Assembly (NCBI RefSeq): GCF_003751625.1
Contig: NZ_RJUL01000001.1
Location: 236,253-300,252, forward strand
Direction of reading: 5' to 3'
DNA length: 64,000 bases
DNA from: Gallaecimonas pentaromativorans
GTDB lineage: Bacteria > Pseudomonadota > Gammaproteobacteria > Enterobacterales > Gallaecimonadaceae
Numbering within the stretch: the first letter of the stretch is position 1; each line of letters begins with the position of its first letter. The notes under the pieces were generated by a model that worked only from the letters and a program-made list of their open reading frames with translations, had not been told where the DNA came from and did no database searches. Shown here one piece after another: positions 26,975 through 36,198 of this stretch. Made by a program: the position numbers and the translations under genes.

Positions 26975-27525
26975 TGACCCGCGCCCTGAAAAGCCCCACC
27001 CAGCAAACCCCGCCGCCCATCTGGCACGAGGCCACCGTCAGCCTGACCTTAAGCCCCGGCTGCTACGTGCTGGACAACGGCTTTACCGCCCAGCAGGCGA
27101 TCAGCTGCCTGGTCTGCCCGCAAGAAGGGGACAAGGTGTTGTGGCTGGCCAGTAAAGACGGCCGCCGTTATATCACCCACCTGCTGCTGCGCCCGCAAAG
27201 CGCCACCGCCAACCTGGCCGTGCCCGGCGCCAGCGGCATTGCGATTAGCACCAGCAACCTGGCCCTGACCGCCAGCGAGCAGCTGAGCATTCGCTCCCTG
27301 GGTGACGCCGAGCTCAGCGCCCCCACCGGCACCCTGAACATGGCCGCCCGCAACCTCACCATCACCGTGCTCGACAGCCTGCTGCAACTGGCCAAACACA
27401 TCGTCGGCCGCTGCGACAACTGGCTGACCGAGGCCAAGGGCCTGAGCCGCTTGCACGGCCAGGACACTCAAGTGACCGCCGACAAGGATGTAAGGGTCGA
27501 CGGCGAACGGATCAGCATGGGCTAA
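26971..27525 (+). CDS. DUF3540 protein, T6SS spike-module component
   Basis: 184 residues. The N-terminal half is a small beta domain (ISCLVCPQEGDKVLWLASKDG) resembling an OB/gp5-like piece, followed by alternating short strands typical of a beta-helix (IAISTSNLALTASEQLSIRS, LSAPTGTLNMAARNLTITV). DUF3540 genes are regularly found between DUF2169 and DUF4150 genes in T6SS clusters. It may act as a spike extension or chaperone. The ATG overlaps the previous stop (ATGATGA context). Confidence 0.82.
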   Translation: MMTRALKSPTQQTPPPIWHEATVSLTLSPGCYVLDNGFTAQQAISCLVCPQEGDKVLWLASKDGRRYITHLLLRPQSATANLAVPGASGIAISTSNLALTASEQLSIRSLGDAELSAPTGTLNMAARNLTITVLDSLLQLAKHIVGRCDNWLTEAKGLSRLHGQDTQVTADKDVRVDGERISMG

Positions 27526-27535
27526 GGAGGCCAGC

Positions 27536-27922
27536 ATGTTTGCCAATACCAACCTTGGGGTCATGAATCTGGGCTTTCCCGACGTCTGCCTGACGCCGCC
27601 CTATGCGCTGCCCATTCCCTACCCGAACATTGCCTTGTCGCTGACCCACATCCCGTCGCAGTTCAAGGTGTTGATCGGCGGCGGCCTGGCCGAAAACCTG
27701 CTGACCGAGGGCACCACTAGCCTCGGCGACACCACCGGCGTCGATACCGGGTTGATTTCCCATGAGGTGGCCGGCCAAGACCAACCGGTGCTGGGCAGCT
27801 TCAAGGTGCTGTACGGCACCGCCTTTGCCACCCGGCTGACCACCGTCAACATTCAAAACGGCATCAACAGCGTCGGGGTGTCACTGACCCCGGCGCAGTT
27901 GGTGGCCCTGCTGCTGGGGTAA
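27536..27922 (+). CDS. DUF4150 PAAR-like spike tip protein
   Basis: 128 residues matching the DUF4150/PAAR-like family: FANTNLGVMNLGFPDVCLTP, PIPYPNIALS, and the strand-turn DTTGVDTGLISHEVAGQD. PAAR-like proteins cap the VgrG trimer and sharpen the spike. No toxin domain is fused to its C-terminus, so effectors must be carried by separate proteins. A good site (AAGGAGG) precedes the ATG. It lies 3 bases before tssJ. Confidence 0.85.
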   Translation: MFANTNLGVMNLGFPDVCLTPPYALPIPYPNIALSLTHIPSQFKVLIGGGLAENLLTEGTTSLGDTTGVDTGLISHEVAGQDQPVLGSFKVLYGTAFATRLTTVNIQNGINSVGVSLTPAQLVALLLG

Positions 27923-27925
27923 GCC

Positions 27926-28423
27926 ATGGCCAACCTCAAACGCCATTGTCGCACTGTTGCCCTGCTGGGGGGGCTGCTGCTGGGCGGCTGTTCCACCCTG
28001 GGCGGTTGGCTGGGCTTTGGGCCCGATTATGCGGCGCTGGACAGCCTGAAGGTGCTGGCCAACAGCGACGCCAATCAAGACGCCGCCGGTACGCCCTGTG
28101 CCACCGAGCTCGATATCGTCTTCGCCTATAGCCATGCGGCTATCGGCCAGCTCCCCAAGACCGCGCCCCAGTGGTTTGCCCAGAAAACGGCGCTGCAAAA
28201 CGGCCTGGCCCAGGACCTGGCGGTGCTGTCGCTGCAACTGCCGCCCAGCACCGCCGTCAAGACGGTGCCCTTGGCGGACAAAGCCGACAAGGCCCTGCAA
28301 ATCATTGCCTATGCCCGCTACTTCGCGGTGGCGGGGCAAAACCGCATGGATCTGACGCAGGCGCACAGTGCCCAACTGACGCTGCGCGCCAAGGATCTGC
28401 AACTGATTAACCTCGATGACTAG
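27926..28423 (+). CDS. tssJ: T6SS outer-membrane lipoprotein TssJ
   Basis: 165 residues with a lipoprotein signal peptide ending in LLLGGC (Cys about 23). The mature part is a small transthyretin-like domain (LDIVFAYSHAAIGQLPKTAPQWF, LPPSTAVKTVPL, AHSAQLTLRAKDLQLINL). TssJ anchors the TssL-TssM membrane complex to the outer membrane. It stands first in the membrane-complex block tssJ-tssK-tssL-tssM. Confidence 0.87.
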   Translation: MANLKRHCRTVALLGGLLLGGCSTLGGWLGFGPDYAALDSLKVLANSDANQDAAGTPCATELDIVFAYSHAAIGQLPKTAPQWFAQKTALQNGLAQDLAVLSLQLPPSTAVKTVPLADKADKALQIIAYARYFAVAGQNRMDLTQAHSAQLTLRAKDLQLINLDD

Positions 28424-28431
28424 GCGCAAAC

Positions 28432-29844
28432 ATGGATACTCCGACACTAATCCCCGAAGCCGTTGAATGGTCAGAAGGCATGCTGCTGTCGCCCCAGCAC
28501 CTGCAGCAGAACGACATTTACTGGAGTCAGCAGGTGCGGCACCAGGCCCTGGCATTGCAACCCTATTACTGGGGGCTGCTGGCTCTGGAGTACGACGAAA
28601 CTGCTCTGGCCAAGGGACTGCTGCGCATCACCCGCCTCGAAGCCATCTTGCCCGATGGCCTGGCGGTGCAGTATCCCGGCCACTACCAGGCGCCGCTGCA
28701 GCTGGATATCAGCGGTGATGATGTCTGGCATGACCGGGTGCTGCGCATTTACCTGGCGGTGCCGGTGCGCGAAGAAGGGTCCGCCTCCGCCCAGAGCCGC
28801 ATCCAGCGCTTTGACCGGGTGGCCGGCGCCCTGGAAGCGGACGAGTGCCAACTGGAAAGCCGCCTGGAAGTGGGCCGGCTGCGGCCTCGGCTGACGCTGC
28901 TGGCCGACAAGACCATTCCCGCCAAGTTTGTGGCCCTGCCGCTACTGGAACTGGGCCACGACAGTGGCGATCACCTGCGGGTAGCGGCCTACCATCCGCC
29001 GCTGCTGCGCCTGGGGGCTTGTCGCTTTTTGAGCGCTGAGCAGCAACTGTCCGAACGGTTGGACGCCGTTACCAAGGTGATGCGCAGCAAGATCCGCGAT
29101 CTGGTGGGCGGGCGCCGCCCGGACGAGCGCCTCGACCAACTGGACATGGAGTCGCGCCAGCAGCTCTTTGTGGCGCGTCAGCTGGCCTGCGCTCTGCCCT
29201 CTTTGGAAGTGCAACTGCAAGGCGGCTTGGCTCATCCCTACAGCATTTACGTCAAGCTGGCCGAGTTGGCCGGGCAACTGGCCACCATTGGCGCCAATCC
29301 CTCACCGCCGGTGGTCAGCCAGTACCAGCACAACGACATGGGCCCCGGTTTTGACACCCTGCTCACCTTCATCGAGCAGCGGCTGCAGCTCATTCAGGCC
29401 CAGTTTGAGGCCATGCTCTTTACCCGGCTCAGCGCCAGCCACTTCAGCCGCGCCCTGCCGGCGGGCTTGGCGGTGGACACCCTGCTTATCGAGCTGCGGC
29501 CCAAACCCGGCCAGAGCGAACAGCAGCTCAACCAGTGGCTTGGCCAGGCCCGTATCGCCTCGGCGGCCTTGATGCCCGTTCTGGAACGGCGCCGCTTGCC
29601 CGGTTGCAGCCTGCGCCTGGTCAATCCGCGCAACTACAGCGGCCTCAACCTGGCAGAAGGCGCCTTGCTGGTAGAGCTGAACAACAAGCAGATAGAACAC
29701 GATGGCCGGGACCTTTATGTCATCAACGCCGGCACCGATCTGCTGATCCGCGGGCCAGAGCAGGAAAATGCCCCCCGCGACATCGTGCTGCACCGTACCC
29801 TGAGCGGCGCCAACCCGGCCGGGGAGCTAAGCGGCGATGCCTAA
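28432..29844 (+). CDS. tssK: T6SS baseplate-membrane connector TssK
   Basis: 470 residues, standard TssK length. Family landmarks are VEWSEGMLLSPQHLQQNDIY, YYWGLLALEYDE, LPLLELGHDSGDHLRV and the C-terminal LFTRLSASHFSRALPAGLAV. TssK trimers join the baseplate to the cytoplasmic domains of TssL and TssM. It overlaps tssL by 8 bases. Confidence 0.95.
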   Translation: MDTPTLIPEAVEWSEGMLLSPQHLQQNDIYWSQQVRHQALALQPYYWGLLALEYDETALAKGLLRITRLEAILPDGLAVQYPGHYQAPLQLDISGDDVWHDRVLRIYLAVPVREEGSASAQSRIQRFDRVAGALEADECQLESRLEVGRLRPRLTLLADKTIPAKFVALPLLELGHDSGDHLRVAAYHPPLLRLGACRFLSAEQQLSERLDAVTKVMRSKIRDLVGGRRPDERLDQLDMESRQQLFVARQLACALPSLEVQLQGGLAHPYSIYVKLAELAGQLATIGANPSPPVVSQYQHNDMGPGFDTLLTFIEQRLQLIQAQFEAMLFTRLSASHFSRALPAGLAVDTLLIELRPKPGQSEQQLNQWLGQARIASAALMPVLERRRLPGCSLRLVNPRNYSGLNLAEGALLVELNNKQIEHDGRDLYVINAGTDLLIRGPEQENAPRDIVLHRTLSGANPAGELSGDA

Positions 29845-30616
29845 GGTCAACTGGACAGGCCATGAGCTGATCACCGGTTTTACCGACTTCTATCAGGAGG
29901 TGACCCTGATCAAGGAAGCCATAGCCTTGGGTCGGCTCCCCCTGCTGCTGGGTAAGACCGACGCCGATTCCCCCGCCGATTTGACGGCCTTGGTCAGTGC
30001 GCGCCTGGCCGAGCAACTGCAACACCAGTTGCTGACCCTCAAGGCCGAGGCCACCACCGAATTGAGGCGCGTCTACGACATGGCCCATTACGCCATGGCC
30101 GCCCTGGCTGACGAGATCTTCTTGCTGGAGATCCAATGGGACGGCCAGCAGCACTGGGGCGACTACCTGCTCGAGTACAACCTGTTCAAACGGCGCCAGG
30201 CCGGCCGCCAGTTCTTCGAACTCATCGACTGGCTGCTGCGCCAACGCCAAGGCCACGGCCAATTGATGGAGCTGGCCACCCTCTACCTGCTGGCCCTGCA
30301 ACTGGGGTTTAAAGGCGAATACCGCGGCCACAAAGGCCAGACGGTGCTGGCCGACTATCGGCGCAAACTGATGCTGTTTATCACCGCCCGCAACCCCAAC
30401 CTGGGGGACAACCACCCCATGTTCCCCATGGCTTACGCCTATCCCCTGAGCAGCAAGGACGACCGCCGCCTGGCGCCTCTTCGGCCCTGGATGTTGACCG
30501 CCCTGGGCCTGGGGGTGCTGTACCTGGCGCTGTCCAGCGCCCTGTGGCTGAAACTGACCGAGCCGGTCAACACCCTGCTCAACGCCTTGCTGACCACCCT
30601 GGGAGGGGCCTCATGA
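29837..30616 (+). CDS. tssL: T6SS membrane protein TssL (DotU family)
   Basis: 259 residues. The cytoplasmic DotU/IcmH domain includes YDMAHYAMAALADEIFL and LEYNLFKRRQAGRQFFE, ending with one membrane helix (about 219-240, LTALGLGVLYLALSSALW). There is no C-terminal OmpA-like peptidoglycan-binding domain, so wall anchoring must come from another protein. The stop overlaps the tssM start. Confidence 0.93.
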   Translation: MPKVNWTGHELITGFTDFYQEVTLIKEAIALGRLPLLLGKTDADSPADLTALVSARLAEQLQHQLLTLKAEATTELRRVYDMAHYAMAALADEIFLLEIQWDGQQHWGDYLLEYNLFKRRQAGRQFFELIDWLLRQRQGHGQLMELATLYLLALQLGFKGEYRGHKGQTVLADYRRKLMLFITARNPNLGDNHPMFPMAYAYPLSSKDDRRLAPLRPWMLTALGLGVLYLALSSALWLKLTEPVNTLLNALLTTLGGAS

Positions 30617-33600
30617 TGGCGTCTGTGAACGCGATTCTGGCATTACTGCACCCTTGGCAATGGGCGCTGTTCGCGCTGGCGCTGGTGCTGCTTGTTCTGC
30701 TGGTTTGGTTGCTGCTACGGGCTCGCAAGGCCCGCAAAACCGGCAAAATGCCCGACCCCAAACCCACCTTGCCACGGCGCTGGCTGCACAGTGTGATGAC
30801 GGCCCTGCGCTACATGACCACCCGTCAGGCCTGGCGTTACCAGCACCATTGGGTGCTGTTGCTGGGCGAAGAAGGGGCCGGCAAAACCAGCCTGGCCGCT
30901 TCCCTCAACGCCGGCGACCGCGAGGCCAATGTCCTCGACAGCCACCGCCACAAACCGCACCAGTGGCAACACCTCAAGGGCCTGACCACCCTGGCCGAAG
31001 GGGTGGTGCTCAACAAAGACGGCGTCATCATCGATCCGCCGGGCAAATTGCCGGTGGCCGACGCCGACTCCAAAGAAGGCCAGCAATGGCAGCAGCTGCT
31101 GGATGCCATCAACGACGGCCGCCCGGAACGGCCGCTGGACGCCGTGGTGCTGACGCTGTCGGTAGAGTCGCTGCTCAACAAGAACCCCGAGCAGCTAACG
31201 GCACTTGCCGAACGCCTTTATCTGCAGCTGTGGCGCATTCAAAAGCGCTTTGAGTTCGTGCTGCCGCTTTATGTGGTGATCACCCAGTGCGACTACCTGC
31301 CCGGCTACTCGGCGTTCTGGTCTTTGGTGGAACCGGCCCGGCGCCAGGAGATCTGGGGTTGGTCCAACAATGCCTTGAACGACCAGGAAACCGCGCAGCT
31401 CCTGGTGGACAGCGTGATCGAAGAAGTGATGACCAGCCTGCGCCAGCAACAGATCCAGGCCGCCGCCGGCCACGCCGACATCGATGACGCCGATGCCTTC
31501 TTCCTGTTCCCGCGCCGCTTTCTGGAGCTGGCCGGGCCGCTGCGCCAGTTGCTTGAGCAGTTGTTCAAGCCCAGCACCTTCATGGTCAACAATTACCTGC
31601 GGGGCATTTACTTCACCGGCAGCCTGGCAGCCAGCCGCAACCCCGAAAACACCAGCACCAGCGAGGTGGATTTCGTCCAGGAGCTGTTTGCCAATAAGGT
31701 CTTCAGCGAACGGCGCCTAGCCCGGCCGCTGCGCCAGAGTATCTGGTCGCGCAACCGCATCATCCGCAACCTGCAATATGGCCTCATTGGCGCCACCCTG
31801 GTGTCGGCAGTAGTGCTGGGGTACCAGTCAATCAAGCTTGAGCGCCAGGTGGACCACATCAGCAACACCCTGGAAACGGTCAATCTGGTCAACCACCTGC
31901 AAACCAACAATGCCGGTTGCATCAATCAAAGCGATATCTTCCGGGTGCTCGACAGCATCGGGGATGTACAGGCGTCCTTTCACAGCCCGGTGATCCCCAT
32001 CTCCTTTGTGGACTCGCGGATGCTGGAAAAAGCCAGCGCCTGGCTGTCCAATCGGAGCCTGAGCAACATTGTCATGGAAGGCATGCACTGCGAACTGCGC
32101 CGCAGGATAGACGACATCAAGACCCGCCCCACCAACACCAGCGATAAATTGCTGACCAGTATCACCCTGTCGACGCAGCGCGATCAGTTGCTGACTTACT
32201 TAGAGCGGATCCAGGCCCTGGAAAACGCCGTCGACGCCTTCAACTACATCTCCCAAACCGCCTCCAGCGGCGACACCGACAGCCAGGTGCAAGCCTTTGA
32301 AGGTTTGATCCACTACCTCTACGACCGGCCGGTACCTGAGTCGGTGCATCAGGTTGACAGCATCTACCGCAGTGCCGTCACCAAGGTGTCTTATCCCAAA
32401 CCCTTTAACCTCGGTAAAGCCTACAAGGACCTGGTCAGCCGCAACCTCATCGACATGGCCAACGATTACCATCAGGCGCTGCTCGACAGGGTGCAATACG
32501 GCGCCGACTTGGTCACCAAATTGCAGCAGGAACAAGGGGATATACCCGAGGAAGTGTTGGCACTCAAAGATTGGGTCGACTGGATGCAGGTCAGTTGGCT
32601 GGGTAACGACAAGCTGCACAACCCCTGCGCCGACATTGCCCGCTCCTTCGAGCAAAAGCTCGAACCCCTGTACCGCAACCATGGCTACGACTACAGCCTC
32701 ACCAAAGAGATCAACCAGTTCCTGCCGACCCAATGCTATGACAAGGCGCAGGCCATGCTGGGTGCCATCCGCCTGGCGCCCTACGGCAACGTGTTCTTGC
32801 CCAGCGACAGCGGTTACCTGCTCAACCCGGCGCTGCGCCCGGAGCTGGCCGGTATTAGCGCCTTGGTCAAACTGCCGCTGATGCACACCCCCGCCGAGCG
32901 CAGCTTCAGCTGTCAGGTCGCCACCCAGACCTGGGATCTGGGCCAGTTGGCCCAGGCCACAACCTTTCTCGGCCAATACCAGGACTTTGCCACCGCCCAG
33001 CAAACGGACACCAGCCAGAAGCTGCCGCTTTACCTGCGCCTGGCCCGCCAGCATGTCAGCGCGCTGCTGGAAACGGTGCTGAGCGACGCCCAGCAGCCGC
33101 CCAAGCCCGGCACTGATGACGGCCATAGCCTGGAAAACCAGTTGGCCGTTGCCAGCGCTAACTTCGGCCAGGCCCAGGCCTCTCTCGGCAACCTGCGCCA
33201 GCAACTGGCCGCCATGGGCGATACCCAAGGGGCCAGCCAGCTCAACAACTGCGTGCAAAGCTACAGCAGTAACATGCTCAGGCAGCTCAGCTTGCTGACC
33301 GACAACAGCCGCCTGTACAGCCCCACTCCCAGTGCGGCCGAGTCGGACCCGCAAGCTCGCATCTATGATTTGGGCTCGAAAAGCGACATCAAGGACTACC
33401 TGGGCCGCCAGCGCCAGCGCGCCACAGTGCTGGCCGGTTACGCTCAGCCCTTTGCCCGCTACCTGAGCCAGAATCCGGCCACCATCAGCAGCACGGCACT
33501 GCCCGCCAATGCCACTGCCGACTACTGGCAGGGCACCCTGGCCGAACTGACCGCCTACCAAAAAGCGGTGCCCGATGCGGCCATCGCCAGCCTGGACGAC

Positions 33601-34530
33601 TTTGTCAGCAAAACCCTGGCCAGCATGGACTACAGCAACTGCAACCAGTTACTGCAAGGCCAGAGCGCCCTGCCAGAGGGCGACAACCTCTTCGCCGGCC
33701 AAGCCCAGCAGTTGGCCACCCAGACCCAGTGGCGCTGCGACGACCGCCGCGACGCCGACGCCTATGCCCAGTACCGGGACCTGGCTACCCGCTTCAACAG
33801 CCAGTTGGCCGGCCGCTATCCCTTTGCCGCCAGCGGCGCGCCCGATGCCAACCCGGCCACGGTGCGCGCTTTCTTCAGCGATTATCTTGCTGAAAAAGAC
33901 AGTCTGGCCACCGCCAGCGCCGGTCTAAATGCCAGCCACTGGCGGGCCATTCGCCGCTTCTTGGCGCAGTTGGATGCCGCCGCCGCCTTCTTCGGGCCGA
34001 CCCTGGCTGCCGACAGCAACCCGCCGGTGGTCTTGACCGCGGACTTCAATGCCCTGCCCGGCAAGGCCAAGGGCGCCGAACAACTGATCGGCTGGCAGCT
34101 CGTTGGTAGCGGCAACAGCATCAGCTTCCCTGGCACCGGCAACCAGTTGGCCTGGACCCCCGGCAGCGCCATGACGCTGGCCCTGACCTGGGCCAGCCAG
34201 TCGGCCTGGCGGCCCAGGGTAGATGCCCAACAGCCTAGCCTCAGCGTCGATGACGCCACCGCCAGCTTCACGGCTCGCGGCACCTGGGGCCTGCTGCGCC
34301 TCTTGGCCGAACATAAGCCGCCAACAGGACCGCTGGTCGACCCCCTGAACCCCAGCCGCTATTTTCTGGCGTTCACGGTGCCCACCATCGACGCCAAAAA
34401 CCCGCCCGGCAACGCCAGCGCCCAGCTATTCCTGGCCCTGAGCCTGGGTGTGACTGACAGTAAAACCCAATTGCAGACGCCGCTGACCCTGCCCAGCCAA
34501 TGGCCGGTCAGCGCCCCTGTGTACTGGTAA
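30613..34530 (+). CDS. tssM: T6SS membrane-complex protein TssM (IcmF family)
   Basis: 1305 residues. N-terminal hydrophobic segment (about 10-33), a cytoplasmic NTPase-like domain with an intact Walker A (GEEGAGKTS, residues 85-93), another membrane helix at about 388-408, then a large periplasmic part. The usual IcmF region is visible at LQLWRIQKRFEFVLPLYVVI and FLFPRRFLELAGPLRQLLEQ; the C-terminus has the beta-sandwich end that contacts TssJ. The ATG at 30613 has GGAGG 7 bases upstream and overlaps the tssL stop. Confidence 0.94.
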   Translation: MMASVNAILALLHPWQWALFALALVLLVLLVWLLLRARKARKTGKMPDPKPTLPRRWLHSVMTALRYMTTRQAWRYQHHWVLLLGEEGAGKTSLAASLNAGDREANVLDSHRHKPHQWQHLKGLTTLAEGVVLNKDGVIIDPPGKLPVADADSKEGQQWQQLLDAINDGRPERPLDAVVLTLSVESLLNKNPEQLTALAERLYLQLWRIQKRFEFVLPLYVVITQCDYLPGYSAFWSLVEPARRQEIWGWSNNALNDQETAQLLVDSVIEEVMTSLRQQQIQAAAGHADIDDADAFFLFPRRFLELAGPLRQLLEQLFKPSTFMVNNYLRGIYFTGSLAASRNPENTSTSEVDFVQELFANKVFSERRLARPLRQSIWSRNRIIRNLQYGLIGATLVSAVVLGYQSIKLERQVDHISNTLETVNLVNHLQTNNAGCINQSDIFRVLDSIGDVQASFHSPVIPISFVDSRMLEKASAWLSNRSLSNIVMEGMHCELRRRIDDIKTRPTNTSDKLLTSITLSTQRDQLLTYLERIQALENAVDAFNYISQTASSGDTDSQVQAFEGLIHYLYDRPVPESVHQVDSIYRSAVTKVSYPKPFNLGKAYKDLVSRNLIDMANDYHQALLDRVQYGADLVTKLQQEQGDIPEEVLALKDWVDWMQVSWLGNDKLHNPCADIARSFEQKLEPLYRNHGYDYSLTKEINQFLPTQCYDKAQAMLGAIRLAPYGNVFLPSDSGYLLNPALRPELAGISALVKLPLMHTPAERSFSCQVATQTWDLGQLAQATTFLGQYQDFATAQQTDTSQKLPLYLRLARQHVSALLETVLSDAQQPPKPGTDDGHSLENQLAVASANFGQAQASLGNLRQQLAAMGDTQGASQLNNCVQSYSSNMLRQLSLLTDNSRLYSPTPSAAESDPQARIYDLGSKSDIKDYLGRQRQRATVLAGYAQPFARYLSQNPATISSTALPANATADYWQGTLAELTAYQKAVPDAAIASLDDFVSKTLASMDYSNCNQLLQGQSALPEGDNLFAGQAQQLATQTQWRCDDRRDADAYAQYRDLATRFNSQLAGRYPFAASGAPDANPATVRAFFSDYLAEKDSLATASAGLNASHWRAIRRFLAQLDAAAAFFGPTLAADSNPPVVLTADFNALPGKAKGAEQLIGWQLVGSGNSISFPGTGNQLAWTPGSAMTLALTWASQSAWRPRVDAQQPSLSVDDATASFTARGTWGLLRLLAEHKPPTGPLVDPLNPSRYFLAFTVPTIDAKNPPGNASAQLFLALSLGVTDSKTQLQTPLTLPSQWPVSAPVYW

Positions 34531-34540
34531 GGGAACCGCC

Positions 34541-35683
34541 ATGAGCCACAGCCTTTTTGACAAAGCGCAGCAGTACTTTGAAACCGTGCTGGGCATCCCT
34601 TTGGATGCTCTGCTCGACCCCATCAGCCCGGAGCACCCCACCGGCAAGTCGGTACGGGCCAACGGCGTTTACAGCGCCATCAAGGAAGCCCGCCGCGAAG
34701 ACGACCCCAGCCTGCCGCTGGGGGCCTGGTCTTATGAACTCAAGCAGGCCGACTGGCCCAAGGTCAGCGACATCGCCGTCCACGCGCTGATGAGTAAAAG
34801 CAAGGATCTGCAACTGGTAGCCTGGCTGCTCGAGGCCCAGCTCAACCAGCAGGGGTTTGCTGCCATCAGCGCCTGTATCACCCTGATGCAGGCGCTGTGC
34901 AACCAATACTGGGACAACCTCTACCCGCGCATCGATGAGGGCGATCAAGAATACCGCGCCAACATCCTGGCCTGGGTCAACGACAAGCTGCTGCCGCTGA
35001 TAAGCCTGTTACCCATTACCAGTGCCGACCGCGATTCCCGCGACTTCGGCTGGGCCGATTTCGAGCAGGCCAAGCTGCTGGAACACGCCCTGGCCAAACA
35101 AAACCGCAAGGACACCAAGCCCAGCGAAGAAGGCCCGACTCTGGCCGACTTCCAGGCGCGGATGTCGGCCACCGCCACCGACTACTTCCAGCAGCTCTAC
35201 CACACCCTGGCTGACGCCGGCGAAGCCCTGGAAAACCTGGTGGCCACCCTGGATACCCATTGGGGCGAACAAGCGCCGAGCCTGAGCAACCTGGCCTCCT
35301 TGCTGGAACAAATTCAGGCGCTGGTGGCCGGTGAGCTGTACAAGCGCGGCATCCGTTTTGCCGCGCCGCGCAGTGCCGATGAAGACCCCGGCCAGACGCC
35401 GCCCGCCGACGAAAACAGCGACGGCACTGGTAGCGCCGGTGGCAACAGTGGCGGCGGCGACGGCCCCATTCGCAGCCGCGAGGACGCCTACCACCGGCTG
35501 GCCGTGATTGCCGAATACCTGGCCAACCGCGAACCCCACAGCCCGGTACCGGCGCTCATTCTGCGCGCCGTAGAATGGGGCAATCTCAATACCGCCGAGC
35601 TGTACCAGGAAGTGTTTGTGAAATTCGGCGGCAATTTGAATGTATTCGAGCTGCTGGGCTTGGACGTGGACACAAGGCAATAA
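34541..35683 (+). CDS. tssA: T6SS assembly protein TssA
   Basis: 380 residues. The N-terminal ImpA-related domain includes DPISPEHPTGKSVRANGVYS and DLQLVAWLLEAQL with NQYWDNLYPRID. A Gly/Asp/Ser-rich linker (about 285-315) precedes a short C-terminal domain with REDAYHRLAVIAEYLANREP and FGGNLNVFELLGLD. TssA primes baseplate and tail polymerisation. It closes the recognised core of the cluster; the next gene starts 40 bases later. Confidence 0.93.
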   Translation: MSHSLFDKAQQYFETVLGIPLDALLDPISPEHPTGKSVRANGVYSAIKEARREDDPSLPLGAWSYELKQADWPKVSDIAVHALMSKSKDLQLVAWLLEAQLNQQGFAAISACITLMQALCNQYWDNLYPRIDEGDQEYRANILAWVNDKLLPLISLLPITSADRDSRDFGWADFEQAKLLEHALAKQNRKDTKPSEEGPTLADFQARMSATATDYFQQLYHTLADAGEALENLVATLDTHWGEQAPSLSNLASLLEQIQALVAGELYKRGIRFAAPRSADEDPGQTPPADENSDGTGSAGGNSGGGDGPIRSREDAYHRLAVIAEYLANREPHSPVPALILRAVEWGNLNTAELYQEVFVKFGGNLNVFELLGLDVDTRQ

Positions 35684-35722
35684 AACGACGCGGCATTCGC
35701 CGGGTAACCAAGGAGAACCACC

Positions 35723-36169
35723 ATGCAAAGATATACCTTTAGACGCTTTAATCCGGTTGGCCATTTTCAAACCGCCACCCAGATGCAGGGGCCCTATCAC
35801 CCCCACGGCACCGACCGCATGAACGCCATACTGGCCACCAACCATGCCCCATATGGCACTGTGGGTTATGGGGTCAACGCCGCCATCACCGGCATTTTCA
35901 CCGGTGCCCACACCGCTGGCCAAACCCATATCGGCACCGTCTTTGGCGCCCCCCAAACCCAGCATCTGCTGCAACAGCCCAATACCTGGGCCAACAACAG
36001 GGCCGTGGCCCAGGTGGAGCACACCTATTGGCGCGGGGTGCGCGACAACCCTAATGAGCGCTTTGGCAACCGCTTCGCCGCCACCTTCGCCACTATGTTC
36101 ACCCCCGGCATGCGCGCCGGCATTCAGATGACCTTCGGTGAAGCCAGGCGGATGTGGAACAACCACTAA
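35723..36169 (+). CDS. Unrecognised 148-residue protein in the T6SS tail region
   Basis: Small soluble protein without signal peptide. It is rich in His, Gly, Thr and Asn and contains a glycine-rich hydrophobic stretch (YGVNAAITGIFTGAHTAG) and a C-terminal RFGNRFAATFATMF. A strong AAGGAG site precedes the ATG. It lies between tssA and a 616-residue GNAT-containing gene and is on the same strand as the T6SS genes. I do not recognise a family; by position it may be cargo. Confidence 0.72.
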   Translation: MQRYTFRRFNPVGHFQTATQMQGPYHPHGTDRMNAILATNHAPYGTVGYGVNAAITGIFTGAHTAGQTHIGTVFGAPQTQHLLQQPNTWANNRAVAQVEHTYWRGVRDNPNERFGNRFAATFATMFTPGMRAGIQMTFGEARRMWNNH

Positions 36170-36198
36170 ACATCGTCGCTAGCAAAGGAGCCTGACCC

